Below, piece after piece: positions 34,701 through 48,800 of a DNA stretch of 64,000 nt. A program made the translations under genes and the position numbers. The stretch comes from Mytilus californianus (Eukaryota > Mollusca > Bivalvia > Mytilida > Mytilidae), in contig NW_026262690.1 in the NCBI RefSeq assembly GCF_021869535.1, positions 90,999,995 through 91,063,994 on the forward strand, written 5' to 3'. The notes below the pieces were generated by a model. It was not told the origin of the DNA. It did no database searches and saw only the letters and a program-made list of their open reading frames with translations. Position 1 is the stretch's first letter. Every line of letters begins with the position of its first letter.

Positions 34701-37700
34701 TTTGGTATGCTTGAAATTTATTGATAATATTCCATATTTTTACAAAAACAGATGATGGAGGAAGGCAATTGCTTCTCTCTTTTTTATTGGCAGAAAAGAC
34801 TCAATACAACACAAATAAAGTGACTTTAATGTTTATATTATATATTGTAGGATTTAGACGTGATCTTCAGCAATATCTTGGACATCTATGAGTTTACAGC
34901 AAATTTACTGAGTTCTGTAGAGGAACAAGTAGAACTTGCTGCAGAAAATGCCAAACCAGAAGTTGGAATTTGTTTTCAAGATATGGCTGAGGTAATGTAA
35001 CATTTGTGTCTCAGCTGTTTCTAAGAAAAATGGTGAAATCAAGTCTTTAAATGAAATAAAATCCATGATTACATCAGTGACATGATATTGGTGTTATTTT
35101 GACACAACTTTAGTAGGGTTTAAACAATAGAAGAGATTACTTATAATAATGTTATCATGATTGTTGATTCTTGATTTAACATTTCTCTCATTTTGATATT
35201 ATTGTTTGGAACAAGATGCTTTTGACAGACAACACTTTAAAAATAAAAATAGATTTAAATGAAACTTCTTTGATTATATATCCTCATGTTGTTATTTTGC
35301 AAGTGATCATAATAATTGTGTTCATATGTAAAATACAAACCATGGCCTCTTATTTGGGAACCTCTGGGATTGGCAACATAATAGAACGCAGCCATTCTTA
35401 TGTTATAGATTTCCTTTTATGCAATCATTTTAACTGGTTTACATGGTAAACTATTTTTATTCGAAGATAGTCTATTCAACCAGTGAAAAATTTGAATTCA
35501 ATATATGTCAAAACAATGCCAATATTTTAATACCAAAAGATAAGATACAAATGTGTTGCCAAATTTTAAGAAATTACAAACTGACTCTTGTTTTCCTCTC
35601 TGAATTTGATGACCAGGAAATAGTACTTTAATATTAATACAGAGACATGTAAAACACTTTTAAATGAGTTATATTGTGTTTTAAAATAGAATATAATATT
35701 TACTTTTAGGCAGAAGAATTCAGTGTATATGAGAAATATGTTGATGACATGTTAGCCCCTCATGGGAAAGAAAGGCTCAACATACTGTTAAAAAGAGATG
35801 ATCTCAGTAAAACATTAGAGGTAAGTCAAATTTGAAAGAGATGATCTCAGTAAAACATTAGAGGTACTGTGGATTCATTTATTTTCGTGGGTACCAATTT
35901 TCGTGGATTAAGGAAAACTTATATTTTCGTGGATATTTAATTTCGTGGTTTTGCCGAAGTCTGCATATAAGCCTAAGGAAAATTTGTTATTCGTTGAACA
36001 TTTAATTTCGTGGTTCACCAGTACCCACGAACTCCATGAAATTTGGTATCCAACGAATAATAATGAATTCACAGTAAGTCAAATTTGATGTAGATTATCT
36101 CAGTAAAACATTAGAAGTTAGGCAAATATAACTCAGTAAAACATTGGAGGTTATGCAAATATAAAAGTGAGGATCTCAGTAAAACATCGAGGTAAGTCAA
36201 ATTTAATAAATGATCTCAGTAAAACATTATAGGTTAGTCAAAAAATAAAAGAGATAATCACAGTAAAACATTAGAGGTTAGACAAATATATATATGTTAG
36301 TTGCTCCTTAACAATGAAATATTAAACTTCGAAAGACACTTATACAGCAGAAAGCATTACTGTGTTAACCAATTTTTATGCAACTGGTCTGCATTTAAAA
36401 TTTCCTCATTAGCTTCTTATGGATTTTTTTGTGTACTGAAATGGGTATTACTTTGGAGAAACAGCTTGTTTTATGTGACTTCAATCGAGGTTCACTTGAG
36501 CAGTTTTGGTTTCATCTGCTGTCATTTTTTAATAGCTCTCAAAAGATTTGATCACTTGCAAATAAAATGTTAACAATTGTAAGTTGTGAACTCTGTTTTA
36601 AATACTGAAGGTATATTTTTTAATAGCTCTCAAAAGATTTGATCACTTGCAAATAAAATGTTAACAATTGTAAGTTGTGAACTCTGTTTTAATTCTGAAG
36701 GTATATTTGAAATTTTGACCAGAAATTACAGTTAAAGAAAAAAAGTACTGTTATGGGCAAAACCTATTTATAAATGGAATAAAAAGTTGGAATAGCAAAT
36801 CATATAAAAAGAAGATGTGGTATGTTTGCCAATGAGACAACTCTCCCCATTAGACCAAATGACACAGAAATTAACAACTATAGGTCACTGTATGGCCTTC
36901 AGCCATGAGCAAAGCCCATACCGCATAGTCAGCTATAAAAGGCCCTGAAATGACAAATGTTAAACAATTCAAACGAGAAAACTAACGGCCTAATTTATGT
37001 ACAAAATAATGTACAAAAAACAAATATGAAACCCAGCAACAAACGACAACCACTGAATTACAGGTTCCTGACTTGAGACAGGCACATACAGAATGTGGCG
37101 GGATTAAACTAGTTTGTTGGCACCAAACCTTCCCCCTAACCTGGAACAGTTGTGTAACAGTACAACATATAAGAACAAACTTTAAAAATCAGTTGAAAAT
37201 GGCTTAACTCATGAGATTGATACAAAGAAGAAAAACATCTTAACAAAAACATTGGACTGGACGTTGCAGGGTATTTATACAACTCCACAACAAAACAGAC
37301 ACTAAGAACAGATTTGAGAGTACTCGCAGTGAATATATGCGAAGCTTATATATTGACAGGGAAGTGATTTACTACATGGTATATTTTTATGAGACACAAA
37401 CAAAAAGAAATGAAACAAAAGTTAATGCACTTAAAATTATAAAAACAAATCACGTTAAGAATGCACTGCTTCATAAATATTTTGTTATAATATGTATATT
37501 AGATTTTTCCAATTATATAAAATTAAATATAAGTCGTCTCACTCCTTTCACAAACAAGTGGAAACATAGAGGACTTGTTTATGACTGATTTTACTAAAAA
37601 GCTAAGAAACATATGAAAATGTGAAATGATTTATGGAAGTGAAGCAAAAATAAGGGGGGATGAAGGAAATGAGAATCATAAAACAAAATTTGTGTGGCCA

Positions 37701-40700
37701 AAGTGTGGCAAATAGTACTGTATATGTATATATATATATTCTCTTTTTTAGGTTGAGGGGCATGGATTCAAAGATGCCATGAAATTTGTCTTGCCAAAAC
37801 TTTTACTAGGACCCATTTATCATTGTTTACATTATTTTGAAGTCATAAAGGTATGTATTTTAAAAATCTAATATACACTATTATAGGTTATAAGAGCTAT
37901 TGTCTTTTTTCATGTGTCCATATTGGCATATTTTCAACATCCTTAATTGTAGTGTCTTATAAATATTTATACCGAGGTAATATTAATTACAAATGAAATG
38001 CTATTGAAAGTTATTTGACTTAATTTAATCTAATTTTACCATTTTAGATATTCTGGAAAAAATTTAATATTTCTTTCATGAAAAAATCATATAATAGATA
38101 AACTTTTATATATTGAAAAAGTTACATGCAAAAAACATTACAATTGTTTTCACATTTAAATTGTCACTTGTTACTCCTATTTAAGGCTCTGATGACTGCC
38201 AGTTCAAGTGAAGAAGATGAAGATTGTTTTAAGCAGGCAGATGGCTTGTTGATGGCACTTAAAACGATGCTTGAAAGAAAATTCAGTGGAAATATGCCAA
38301 AGAAAAAGCCATGGTATGTATCAGAAAATGAATACAAAATAGCATCAAGAATGTCCTAGATTCAAGGGTTATAGGTTTCAGAACAAGTGAGAATTATAAC
38401 TATATCAACTCAAGTTATCAGGGCTGCTCCATTTAAACATTAATGGTACCCAGGGAAGTCACTGAAACTTGGGTAACCACCTATAGAAGAAATTTATGAA
38501 CATCACATTTTCGCTTTATCAAAAAACATTTGACACCTACACCTAGTTGAGATTTAGAATTGCCTGATCTATGGTTTTCATTTATGTTTTTATGGAACAA
38601 CCATACTGATAAATGAGCATCTGGCTTGAATTTAAATTCATTAGTAAGAATAGACGTGAAGAAAATTCAAGCCAGTGTAAATATAATATCTGTTTATCAG
38701 AATAGACATGCAGAAAATTCAGATAGAATATTATCGGATTTATGAAAATTAGGAATGTCTTATTTTCAATATTTAAATTACTTTTATTACATTTGTTACT
38801 ATTTGTACCATTTTACCTAGAGAAAGTATTAAAGTAGACATCTAACATGTCTAAGTACACACATGATCTATACAGGTATTTTGCCAGACAGTCCTGATTT
38901 GAATGATTTTCTATTACAATGAATTGTGGCAACAGTGTATTTGTTTGTTATTTCTTCACAATTTTTGGAAATACTTCTCATGGTGATCAATGGGTAACTC
39001 ACAGGAAAATGGCATTTGTCATTGGCATGCCTGTAATAGTAAGAATATGTCGGCCTATTTATCAAAATTACTCAGTAAACACTATTTTTACAGTACCATT
39101 ATTTAAAAAATGCTAAAGTCGGTACATAATTTTATTTTTATGAAAGATGACACATCACAATTTGTAATATATCAACTGCAAAGAAAGTGGGAGAAGACAA
39201 GTGTTGTTCCGAGCAGTGTCTACAATTACTGAAGTTTTTTTATGAGCTCATTTAGATGAGCACCAATATGATTAAGCACATGTTAATGCAGTACATCTTG
39301 TTTCCTGTAGGCCCTCCCCTTAGTCATTGTCTATGGACTTCTGACATTTTTGCCTAATTTACATTTTAGGCAGGACATTATATTTTCTTATGCCTAAAGA
39401 AAATTTGGTTTGTGAATAATGTGTTGAAAATTTGAATTTAATATGTTTCAAATTTTAGGGAAACGTCGTTACGATTACATGGCAGAACCGGGAGACAAGC
39501 AATAGTACAGAAAATGACAGAATTACAAAAGAGTATTGATGGATGGGAAGGAAAAGATATCTGGCAAAGTTGTAGTGAATTCATTTTAGGTAAGATGTTT
39601 TTTGGGTTAGACTTGCATCTCAGAACAATCATATGGAGCCAAAACATCTGTTTAAAATAGAGAGGCGAAAGATACCAAAGGGATATTCAAACTCATAAGT
39701 TGAAAACAAACTGACACTGCCATGGCAAAAAACAAAAAACAATGAAAAGGGAAACAACAGTACACAAAACACAACATTTAAAGCATTTAATTCTTTTAAA
39801 AAAGGGAAACAGTAAATTTCATAGATTACTTCATAAGATCATAAACAAAAGGATGCAACATAAACAAATGAAAGCATGTCCATATATAATATATAGAATT
39901 AATAAACTTAAATATTAGTATACTTTTTGTCGAACCTTTCGACTTTAGTCGAAAAAGCGAGACATAGCGATCCTACATTCCGTCGGCGTCGTCGTCATCG
40001 GCGGCGTCCACAAATATTCACTCTGTGGTTAAAGTTTTTGAAATTTTAATAACTTTCTTAAACTATCCTGGATTTCTACCAAACTTGGACAGAAGCTTGT
40101 TTATGATCATAAGATAGTATCCAGAAGTAAATTTTGTAAAAATAAAATTCCATTTTTTCCGTATTTTACTTATAAATGGACTTAGTTTTTCTGCCAGGAA
40201 ATATTACATTCACTCTGTGGTTAAAGTTTTTAAAATTTTAATAACTTTCTTAAACTATCCTAGGTTTCTACCAAACTTGGACAGAAGCTTGTTTATGATC
40301 ATAAGATAGTATCCAGAAGTAAATTTTGTAAAAATAAAATTCCATTTTTTCCGTATTTTACTTATAAATGGACTTAGTTTTTCTGCCGGGAAATATTACA
40401 TTCACTCTGTGGTTAAAGTTTTTAAAATTTTAATAACTTTCTTAAACTATCCTGGGTTTCTACCAAACTTGGACAGAAGCTTGTTTATGATCATAAGATA
40501 GTATCCAGAAGGAAATTTTGTTTTCTTCCAGTTAACATTACATTCAGTCTGCAGTTAAAGTTTTTAAACATTTATTAGATTCATAAACTATCCTGGATTT
40601 TTACCAAACTTGGACAGAAGCTTCTTACAATCAAAAGATAGTATCAAGAGGAATATTTTTATTGATTTACTTCCTCATTTTTGTTGAGCCTGCGATTAAC

Positions 40701-43700
40701 AGAAAAAGTAGGCGAGACACTGGGTTCTGCGGAACCCTTACGAATTTTATTCTAAAAGAGCACTAATTTGGAATAAATCTCCATAAAAATTTTACCATCA
40801 GTAAAAATGAGTTCATTGACCAAGTGTATTGCTGAGTAACAGTGCTTATTTTTTGTGATCAAAATTTTGCCATTAAAACTGAAGAGAACCAAGTTTGCTA
40901 CATGTAAAATTTATTTCAACAGATGGTGTGTTGAACAAGTTCTCTACAAGATCAAAAACTACAGAAAGATATGTGTTCTTATTTGACGGACTAATTGTTT
41001 TGTGTAAACAAAATACACGAAGATCATCAGTCACAGGAGTACAACCAGAGTTTAGATTGAAAGAAAAATTCCAGATCAGGAAAATGGAAGTTGTTGATCG
41101 AGAAGATACAGATGGTATAATACATGAAATTTTGAAATTTATACTTTTGCTTTAATATACCAAATCTTTTCAGAGTGTACCAGAAGAATTTGCATGTGCA
41201 GTTTTTATTTTTATCAGGTTCTGTAACAAGCTGAAGATAACTTGATCAGCTACTAGAAAATGAATTATATCTGGAAATTAACTTATGGTCTTCAATGATA
41301 GACCTGTCATATATATATCAAGCTCAAAATGCAGTGTTCTAAACAAAAATAGAATGTGCTTTCCTTTGAATAAATAGAGAGGTGGAATACAATTCAATGA
41401 GACATCAATCCAACAACAAAAAGAAATGCATAAGACCTTTTCAAGTTATATATTTTCCATGGAAAAAATATACAGGAAAATGGGGAGATATAGTAGCACT
41501 AGTCTTCTTAATAAAAACATTTTATTCAAAAGTACTATGGGTCGATGCCACTACTGGTGGGGGTTTACTCCCCGAGGGTATCACCAGCTTAGTCAGCACT
41601 TCAGTATATGATATGGTTAAAATTATAAATTAATTGTTAGCAAAACTTTGATTTCTTTTTTATACGACTGCAAAAAAATTTTGCTGTAGTATATTGGTAT
41701 CACGTCTGCGTCAGCGTCGTCCGAAGACATTTGGTTTCCGGACAATAACTTTAGTTTAAGTGTATGGATCTCTATGAAATTTTATCAAAAGGTTCAATAC
41801 CACAAAAGGAAGGTTGGGATTGTTTTTGGGGGTGATGGTCCCAACCGTTTAGGAACTAGGGGCCAAAACAAGCATTTTTCTAGTTTCAGGACAATAACTT
41901 GTGTATTAGTATTTTGATTGCTCTGAAATTGTACCACAAGGTTCAATACCACAAGTAGAAGGTTGGGATTCATTTATGGGGTAATTGCCCAAACTGTTCA
42001 GGAATTGGGGGCCAAAAGGGTCTAAAACAAGCATTTTTCTAGTTTTCAGACAATAACTTGTGTTTTAGTGTAATTTGTAGCACATTTTACAAAAAAGAAA
42101 GTTTCTTCAAAATTAATATTTTTGGAAGAGGGGGTTAAAAAAAAATTTTTTTGAGTGGCAATTTTTTTTCCTCAAAAGAAAATTCTCTTCAAATATTATT
42201 TTTGTTTGGAGGGGGGGTAAAAAAAAATTTTTTGGGGGGTCAATTTTTTTTCCCTCAAGATTTAAGAACTTGTCACTTTTCCAAAGAAAAAAATTGGGGG
42301 TCACAATTTATTTTGCTAATTCTTTGTATAGTCTGACAACAGATTTACTAAGTATTGCGCAACAACACAGTGAATTGCACAACAGCAAGAAATCTTCAAT
42401 TGAATATAAATTCAAATCATACAACCAATTTCAAGTTCTTTGACTACATTTATTCTGTGATAGAAACCTGTAATGTGTCAAATATTTAATTACAATCCAA
42501 ATTCAGACCTGTATCAAGCTTGAATATTGTGTCCATTTTTGCCCCAACTGTTCAGGGTTGGACCTCTGCGGTCGTATCCAGCTGCGCTTGGCGAAGCAGT
42601 TTATATTGAAATACTAAGGATTTTCTACCCCAGGAATAGATTACCTTAGCTGTATTTTGCAAAACCTTACTTAATTTTGGGTCCTCAATGCTCTTCAACT
42701 TCGTACTGTATTTGGCCATTCTAACTTTTTTGATGGGAGCGTCACTGATGAATCTTTTGTGTATCAAACGTGTGTCTGGCGTACAAAATTTTATCCTGGT
42801 ATCTATGATGAGTTTATTAAGTATTAGTGAGCAATATCTCACAGTACAATGCACATCTTGTATTTGCAGATTGCAAGCATGGATTTGAACTTCAATCAAG
42901 AGATAGTCCCAGTCACTGTGTTCTTCTTATGGCTAAAACTGCTGAAGAAAAAAGTAATTGGATGGCAGCTTTGATATCTTTACAAACTAGAAGGTAAGTT
43001 AAATGACTTTAACCTAATAGGTTATTGCTGATAACATCTTTAAATATTAAGTCAAAATGTTTAAACTGGAATTGAAAGATATAATTGATACTGTAAATTC
43101 AGAAATTATTGTGAGGTTTTTATAAATGTGAAAAGTACAACTCGCTGAACATCACAATAATAAGTACTCACATTCTGATATCTGATAGATATATATATGT
43201 ATACAGCTTTTCCATAAATCGCAATAATTAAACTCGCATTTTGTTCATTCTTCAAAAATTGCAATAATAAATGCATGCAGTATTTCTGAATTTACAGTAG
43301 ATGTTTTTAATTTCATGTATTGGTGTGTAACAAGAATGATATAAAACATTTTTTAAAATTTCTTTTGGAGAAAAAAAATTGTTTCAGATCAAATATCTTC
43401 ACTAAGTGATACTTTTTCTGATTGCATTGTAAGCAAGGTAGATAACTTATTATATATCAAAATGGAAAACAATTGTGTGGTAAAGAAAGGGTTTTTAAAT
43501 ACAATACATTTTAGTATTTATCAATTCTAAAGTAATGTAACATAAAGTGCAGGTTATTATAGAAATATTTTTGTACCGTGTTTTAAATTTGTTTTAGATT
43601 TCATTGTAAATGATATTTTCAAGGGAGATAATTTATTATAAGTCTCAAGGTTCAAATCAATGAAAAAAAGAAACTTCCTAAAAAAGAAACAGGGTTTATC

Positions 43701-45795
43701 ACTTTAACCTTTCTGAACAATCAACAACCATTATAACAAGGCCATAAATCTACATGGCTAAAACTATCACATTTGGACAGTCAACAAATTAGAAATGTAC
43801 TTGTTATGTATCAATTAGGAGCCAAACCTGTATATACATGGAAGAGAAATATGTTGCCTTTATGAACAGGTGCCCTTTATACAAAGGTTTTTTTTTCAAG
43901 CTTTGTACATGTATGTTTACAGTAACTTTATTGACAGGTGTTTGCATGTTTATTTGTTGCTTAAAAGTATGGTAATAAAGAAATGAGAAATTTAAAAAAA
44001 GACTATATGAATATTTTGCCTTTGCAGTATGTTGGAGAGACGATTAGACAGTATTTTGAGAGAAGAAGACCTTATGCAGCCATTACAACTGCCACCTCCA
44101 CAAATCTACAGGTAACTGTTATACTGTCGATTCATTGATTTTCATTAATTGAAGAAGAAAAATCATATTTTCCTGGTTTTGTATACAAGTTTATAGAAAA
44201 TTTGTACTCTATGAAAATTTTAATTTGTGGTTCACATGTACTCACAAAATCCACAAAAATTGGTATCCAACAAATAATAATGAATCTTCAAGAAGCATAC
44301 AAAAAATAGTTTTTGATAACTTCTCAAGATATGAATATTTACATTGAATCATATTTGTTTGGTATTTTCTCTTTTTCTTAGTAAAGTTTCTTTCTTTTAT
44401 TGATTTAAAAAGAAATCTTACTCGCAAATAACTAAACTATTATCTGCTCTACTCTGTTTAAACAATAAATATGCTGTTGTGATCGGCAGGAAGTTGTAAT
44501 AACCAGTTCTATTTCAATTCACCGTTTCAGAATCTTGTGCATTCTGGGTTATATTTTCAAAAGAGAACACCAAAAGGCTTTGATTGGCTTACAACGTCAA
44601 AAACAATTGAAAGTCAACAATGACCTGACATTGTTTTTATTTTGGAGGACAAGCAATGAAATTACCCTGGTTCATAAAATTCTGAAACGGCGAATTGAAC
44701 AGAAATTACATGCAACAACATCTAACACACATTACTTTTCAGATTCGGTGAAAAAGATTCAGAATCCAATATTGTGATGGAAGATAAAGAGAAAAGACAT
44801 AATCCAACAGAAAGTCCATTAATCAAAGGTGGATTACTGCTGAAATTGATAGAACGGTTAACATACCATATGTATGCTGAACCTAAGTTTGTTCGGACAT
44901 TCCTAACTACATACAGATCATTCTGTTCTCCTCATGAACTCCTCGATCTTCTTGTTGAAAGGTCAGTCATTTAATATATATATGTGTCTTTGACTGTGTT
45001 TGTCTAAATTTTAAAGCTATTTTTTCAAGGATGAAACAACAAAAGTGTAAAAACTGAGACACTTTTTTTTATTACACATTACTAGACTTCATTTTAAGAA
45101 CAAATGAATTGAATAAGTACTGTAAGTCATTGTGTTTAAGATTTTTTTATATCCAAAGTTTATTGTCTGTAAACATAACAATTATGCAACTATTGATTTT
45201 CTGACACAAAATCAAACTCAAACAACTACATTTAGAAACAGTTGGAATATTTTTATTAGAATATGATTTTTAATGGCATTTTTTTCATCATTTGCTAAAG
45301 ATTTAAAATTTCTTGAATTAACAACATATTTTTGGTCACTATTTAGGTTTAATATTCCTGAAAGCCATATTACTCAAACTGAGTCCAAAGATAATGAAGA
45401 CGTGAAGATTCAGAGCAGAAACGACATGCTGAAAAGATTCCGAAAAGAATATGTTAAACCTGTTCAATTCAGGTAACGTGAAAATTTATTCCTGAACCTG
45501 CATTATGAATTCATAGTTATAAGTTAGAGTAATAATCATAGTGAACAGTGTGGTACAATTGAACTTCAATTTTTAAGTGATGAACAGAATAGAAATTTCC
45601 TGGTATGCAGAATTTGTTCAAACTATAAAAACCAGTATCCAAAGAACAATTATTGTTTCTTCATCTGCCTAAATTGGTACCAACAAAAATGAAGAAATCT
45701 ACAGTATGCATGAGAATTGTTGAAAGAAGACTAAGATTGAAAGTGTGTTAATAGGACTCAATTGGAGCTTTTAGAGATCTATGCACATGAGAAAC

Positions 45796-45826
<31 letters not shown>

Positions 45827-48800
45827 AAACAACAACAAAACAAAACAAAATAAAAATTCTATTCACTCGTGGCATTGATAAGAAAAATTTATTATTATTG
45901 AATTAACAGGTTTGTCCTCCTAAAAAAACAGTAAAGATTCTTGTATCGATAAGAAAGAAATTAAGAAAAGGAAAATTGAAATGGAAGAGATCAGTTTATA
46001 TAGGTTTTGATTTAAGAGTAAAAATGCAGTTTTCTTTCAATATTGAATAATACAAAATACTTTTGTCTATTTCATTAGAGATTGGTTTTAGATTGAAACA
46101 TTGGTTTTAAATTGAAACATTGGTTTTACATTTTAGAGTTGTAAATGTATTACGACATTGGGTTGATCACCATTACTATGACTTTGAGCGTGATACTTCA
46201 TTAATTCATAAACTGAAGGAGTTTCTTGGTAATGTGAAGGGAAAAGCCATGAAAAAGATGGCAGAATCAATAATTAAAGTCATTCACAGACGGGTAAGTA
46301 GTTAATGTTTATCAAAATTGTATTTCTTGAAGACAGTTTCTTTTCCAATATGTTTTATTTTTATGACCATAATATTCAGTGTGAGAAGTAAAAATTATTT
46401 TTAGTAGAATTATTATTCATTTATTTCCAATATTTGGATATGAACATGTATATTCATTTGATACAAGTTTTCACATACTTCAATTTCATCAAGGTATAAC
46501 ATTGCTTTTTTTATATTTTCAATTTTTTTCAGTTTATAAATAAAATGAATTATAAAGCAAATGCAAATATATTATCAGACTTTAGGACAGCACTTAAAGA
46601 CTTTTTAAGTATTTCCAGTAAGATAAACAGACTCTTGCATTACGAAAAAGAATAACTATTGATGAAAAAATGGTCTTTGTCAAGATTTTAAATCTACCTT
46701 GAAACTGGAAAAAGGTTCCATTTATCAAGGTTACATTCTATTTCAATCTGATAAAAATGCTGTTTACATGCTTTGCTTACAAGAATTTGACTTTGTCCGC
46801 TTTCTGTTTTAAAAACTTTCAAAATCCTCTAGTTTGACCGTAATGATATACATCTTCAAAAATTTGAGGGTTATAATTTCACTGGTTGGTGTTGTAATTA
46901 CTAGAATAGAAAGTAGAACAGAGTGTTGTCAGATTCATGTAAGGAAAGCATCCACATCGGGGTCCGTATTGTCAGTCTGATTTAATTTTGATGTTTTCTT
47001 TTTTTTCTCTTTTGTTAAGGCTGTTTCAACAAAGCATTTCTATTTTCAGTTTGAGAGTATGAGTACAGAAAGGGAGTTAACTCTTCAAAAACAGCCACCA
47101 CCAGTGGAATGGCATATAACTAAAAAGAGAGAAGAGTTTCATTTAATGACGGTTTGTAACTTCTTAAACTGTGAACCTAAATACTACATGAAAATCTGTT
47201 CTATCAAACATTAGTTTCATGTTAAAAATTAACTTAATCTCCCATCTCTTTTTCAGCTTAGAATATTGGTAAAAAAAGGACTTTATTTTACCAAATGACA
47301 TAAGGAAATCACAATTAAAATCCTTCTTATGAATTTATATTGTATGATAGACACTTCTAACATTTGTCTAAGCAATGATGATGATGGATGACTGTTTAAT
47401 CAAGTGGCATGTTAAATGCATATTCTGGACGCTTAACATGAACATGTTAATATAATATGAATATAAACTCTGCTTTGTAAAAGACCAACACACTGAGCTG
47501 GATTTTTAACATGCTATTTTACAAGGTAACAGCACTCAGGAAGACATGTAACCCTACCAGGACACATTATTCTTACTCCAAACTGACCTGTCTTTTCTCT
47601 TGCTATTTAATACAACTTGCATAGCGGAGAAGCAGCCAACACCAATTTTAAAGTCTTTGATTTGACCCTGCTGGGGGGAAACAATAAACCTTTTTATGCC
47701 CCAGTCATAGGGGAGGGAGCATTAAGGTTTACCCTTGTCTGTCTGTATATCGGTTCCTATGTCCAGAATTTAGTTCTGTTCTCTAACTATAGTTTGCCTC
47801 AACCAAATGTAATGAAACTTATACACATTGAGTCAGATCAAGTTCAAATTTGGTTGGTATCACTTTTACCGTTCTGAAGTTGTGCCACTTCATAAATGGA
47901 AAAAATGCTGAATTTTTCATTTCCATTCTCTAACTTCAGATGACCTCAACAAAATCTTATGAAACTTATACACAATGCTTATTTCCACAAAACACAGATT
48001 AAATTCAAATTTTTGGGGGTCGTCACTTTTACAGTTTTCTAGTTATATCCCTTTATAACATTATATGTAAGCGAGGCATCATCTGTGTCCCATGTCTCCA
48101 TTTATTTTTTAAAGATACATAAAAATTTCAGCCAAGTGAAAAAGGCAGCCTTGCAAACCGTCCATGCAATTTGCTTTATGATTTAATGTTCAATGGATAA
48201 TACAATCAATTACTGAAAATTCAGAAATGTTTGCAGATGATTTTATAATTGTGAAAATTACTACAGAAAAGGCATCAAAAAGATAATACCTCAAATTTTA
48301 AAATTTTGAAAGCATTATTTGTATACAGCATGTACTCAAATCCCATGAATAAATGTATGCAAAAATTTGTGAATTTACAGTATATAGACGAAAACTGTGC
48401 AACAAGAAGAAAATATACTGACTATATTCATGATATTTGTCAATACTAGGAAAAGACACAAGTTAAAAAATCATATCTTGTATTTTCAGCTTCATCCGAT
48501 AGAAATAGCTCGACAGATTACATTGTTAGAATTTGATTTGTACAGAGCTGTTCAGCCGTCAGAATTGGTAGGCTGTGCTTGGATGAAACAAACCAAACAT
48601 AAAACTGCTCCTAATCTCCTAAAAATGATCAGCTTTACGAATAATGTAAGTAGTGTCCTTGTGAAAGGTACAGAAAAGCTTCATACTGATATCAAATTTG
48701 TGAGTTACATATTACTATGGTAAGAAGTAAAGAGATCTGATCAATGAGATGGTCACCCATCAAAGATATAAGGCCACTGACATTGCAATAGTGAAGAACA

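Noticed and set aside
41382-41633. 83-codon ORF in Sos intron 11
   Set aside because: No similarity, no splice sites in phase with exons 11 and 12, and those exons already join to a complete PH domain.
42552-42899. 115-codon minus-strand ORF
   Set aside because: It covers the tail of a family A element and a dispersed repeat, and runs antisense through Sos exon 12.
44535-44742. 80-codon ORF running into exon 14
   Set aside because: The ORF is in a different frame from the exon; the ACTTTTCAG acceptor at 44742 and the exon 13 phase define the real junction.
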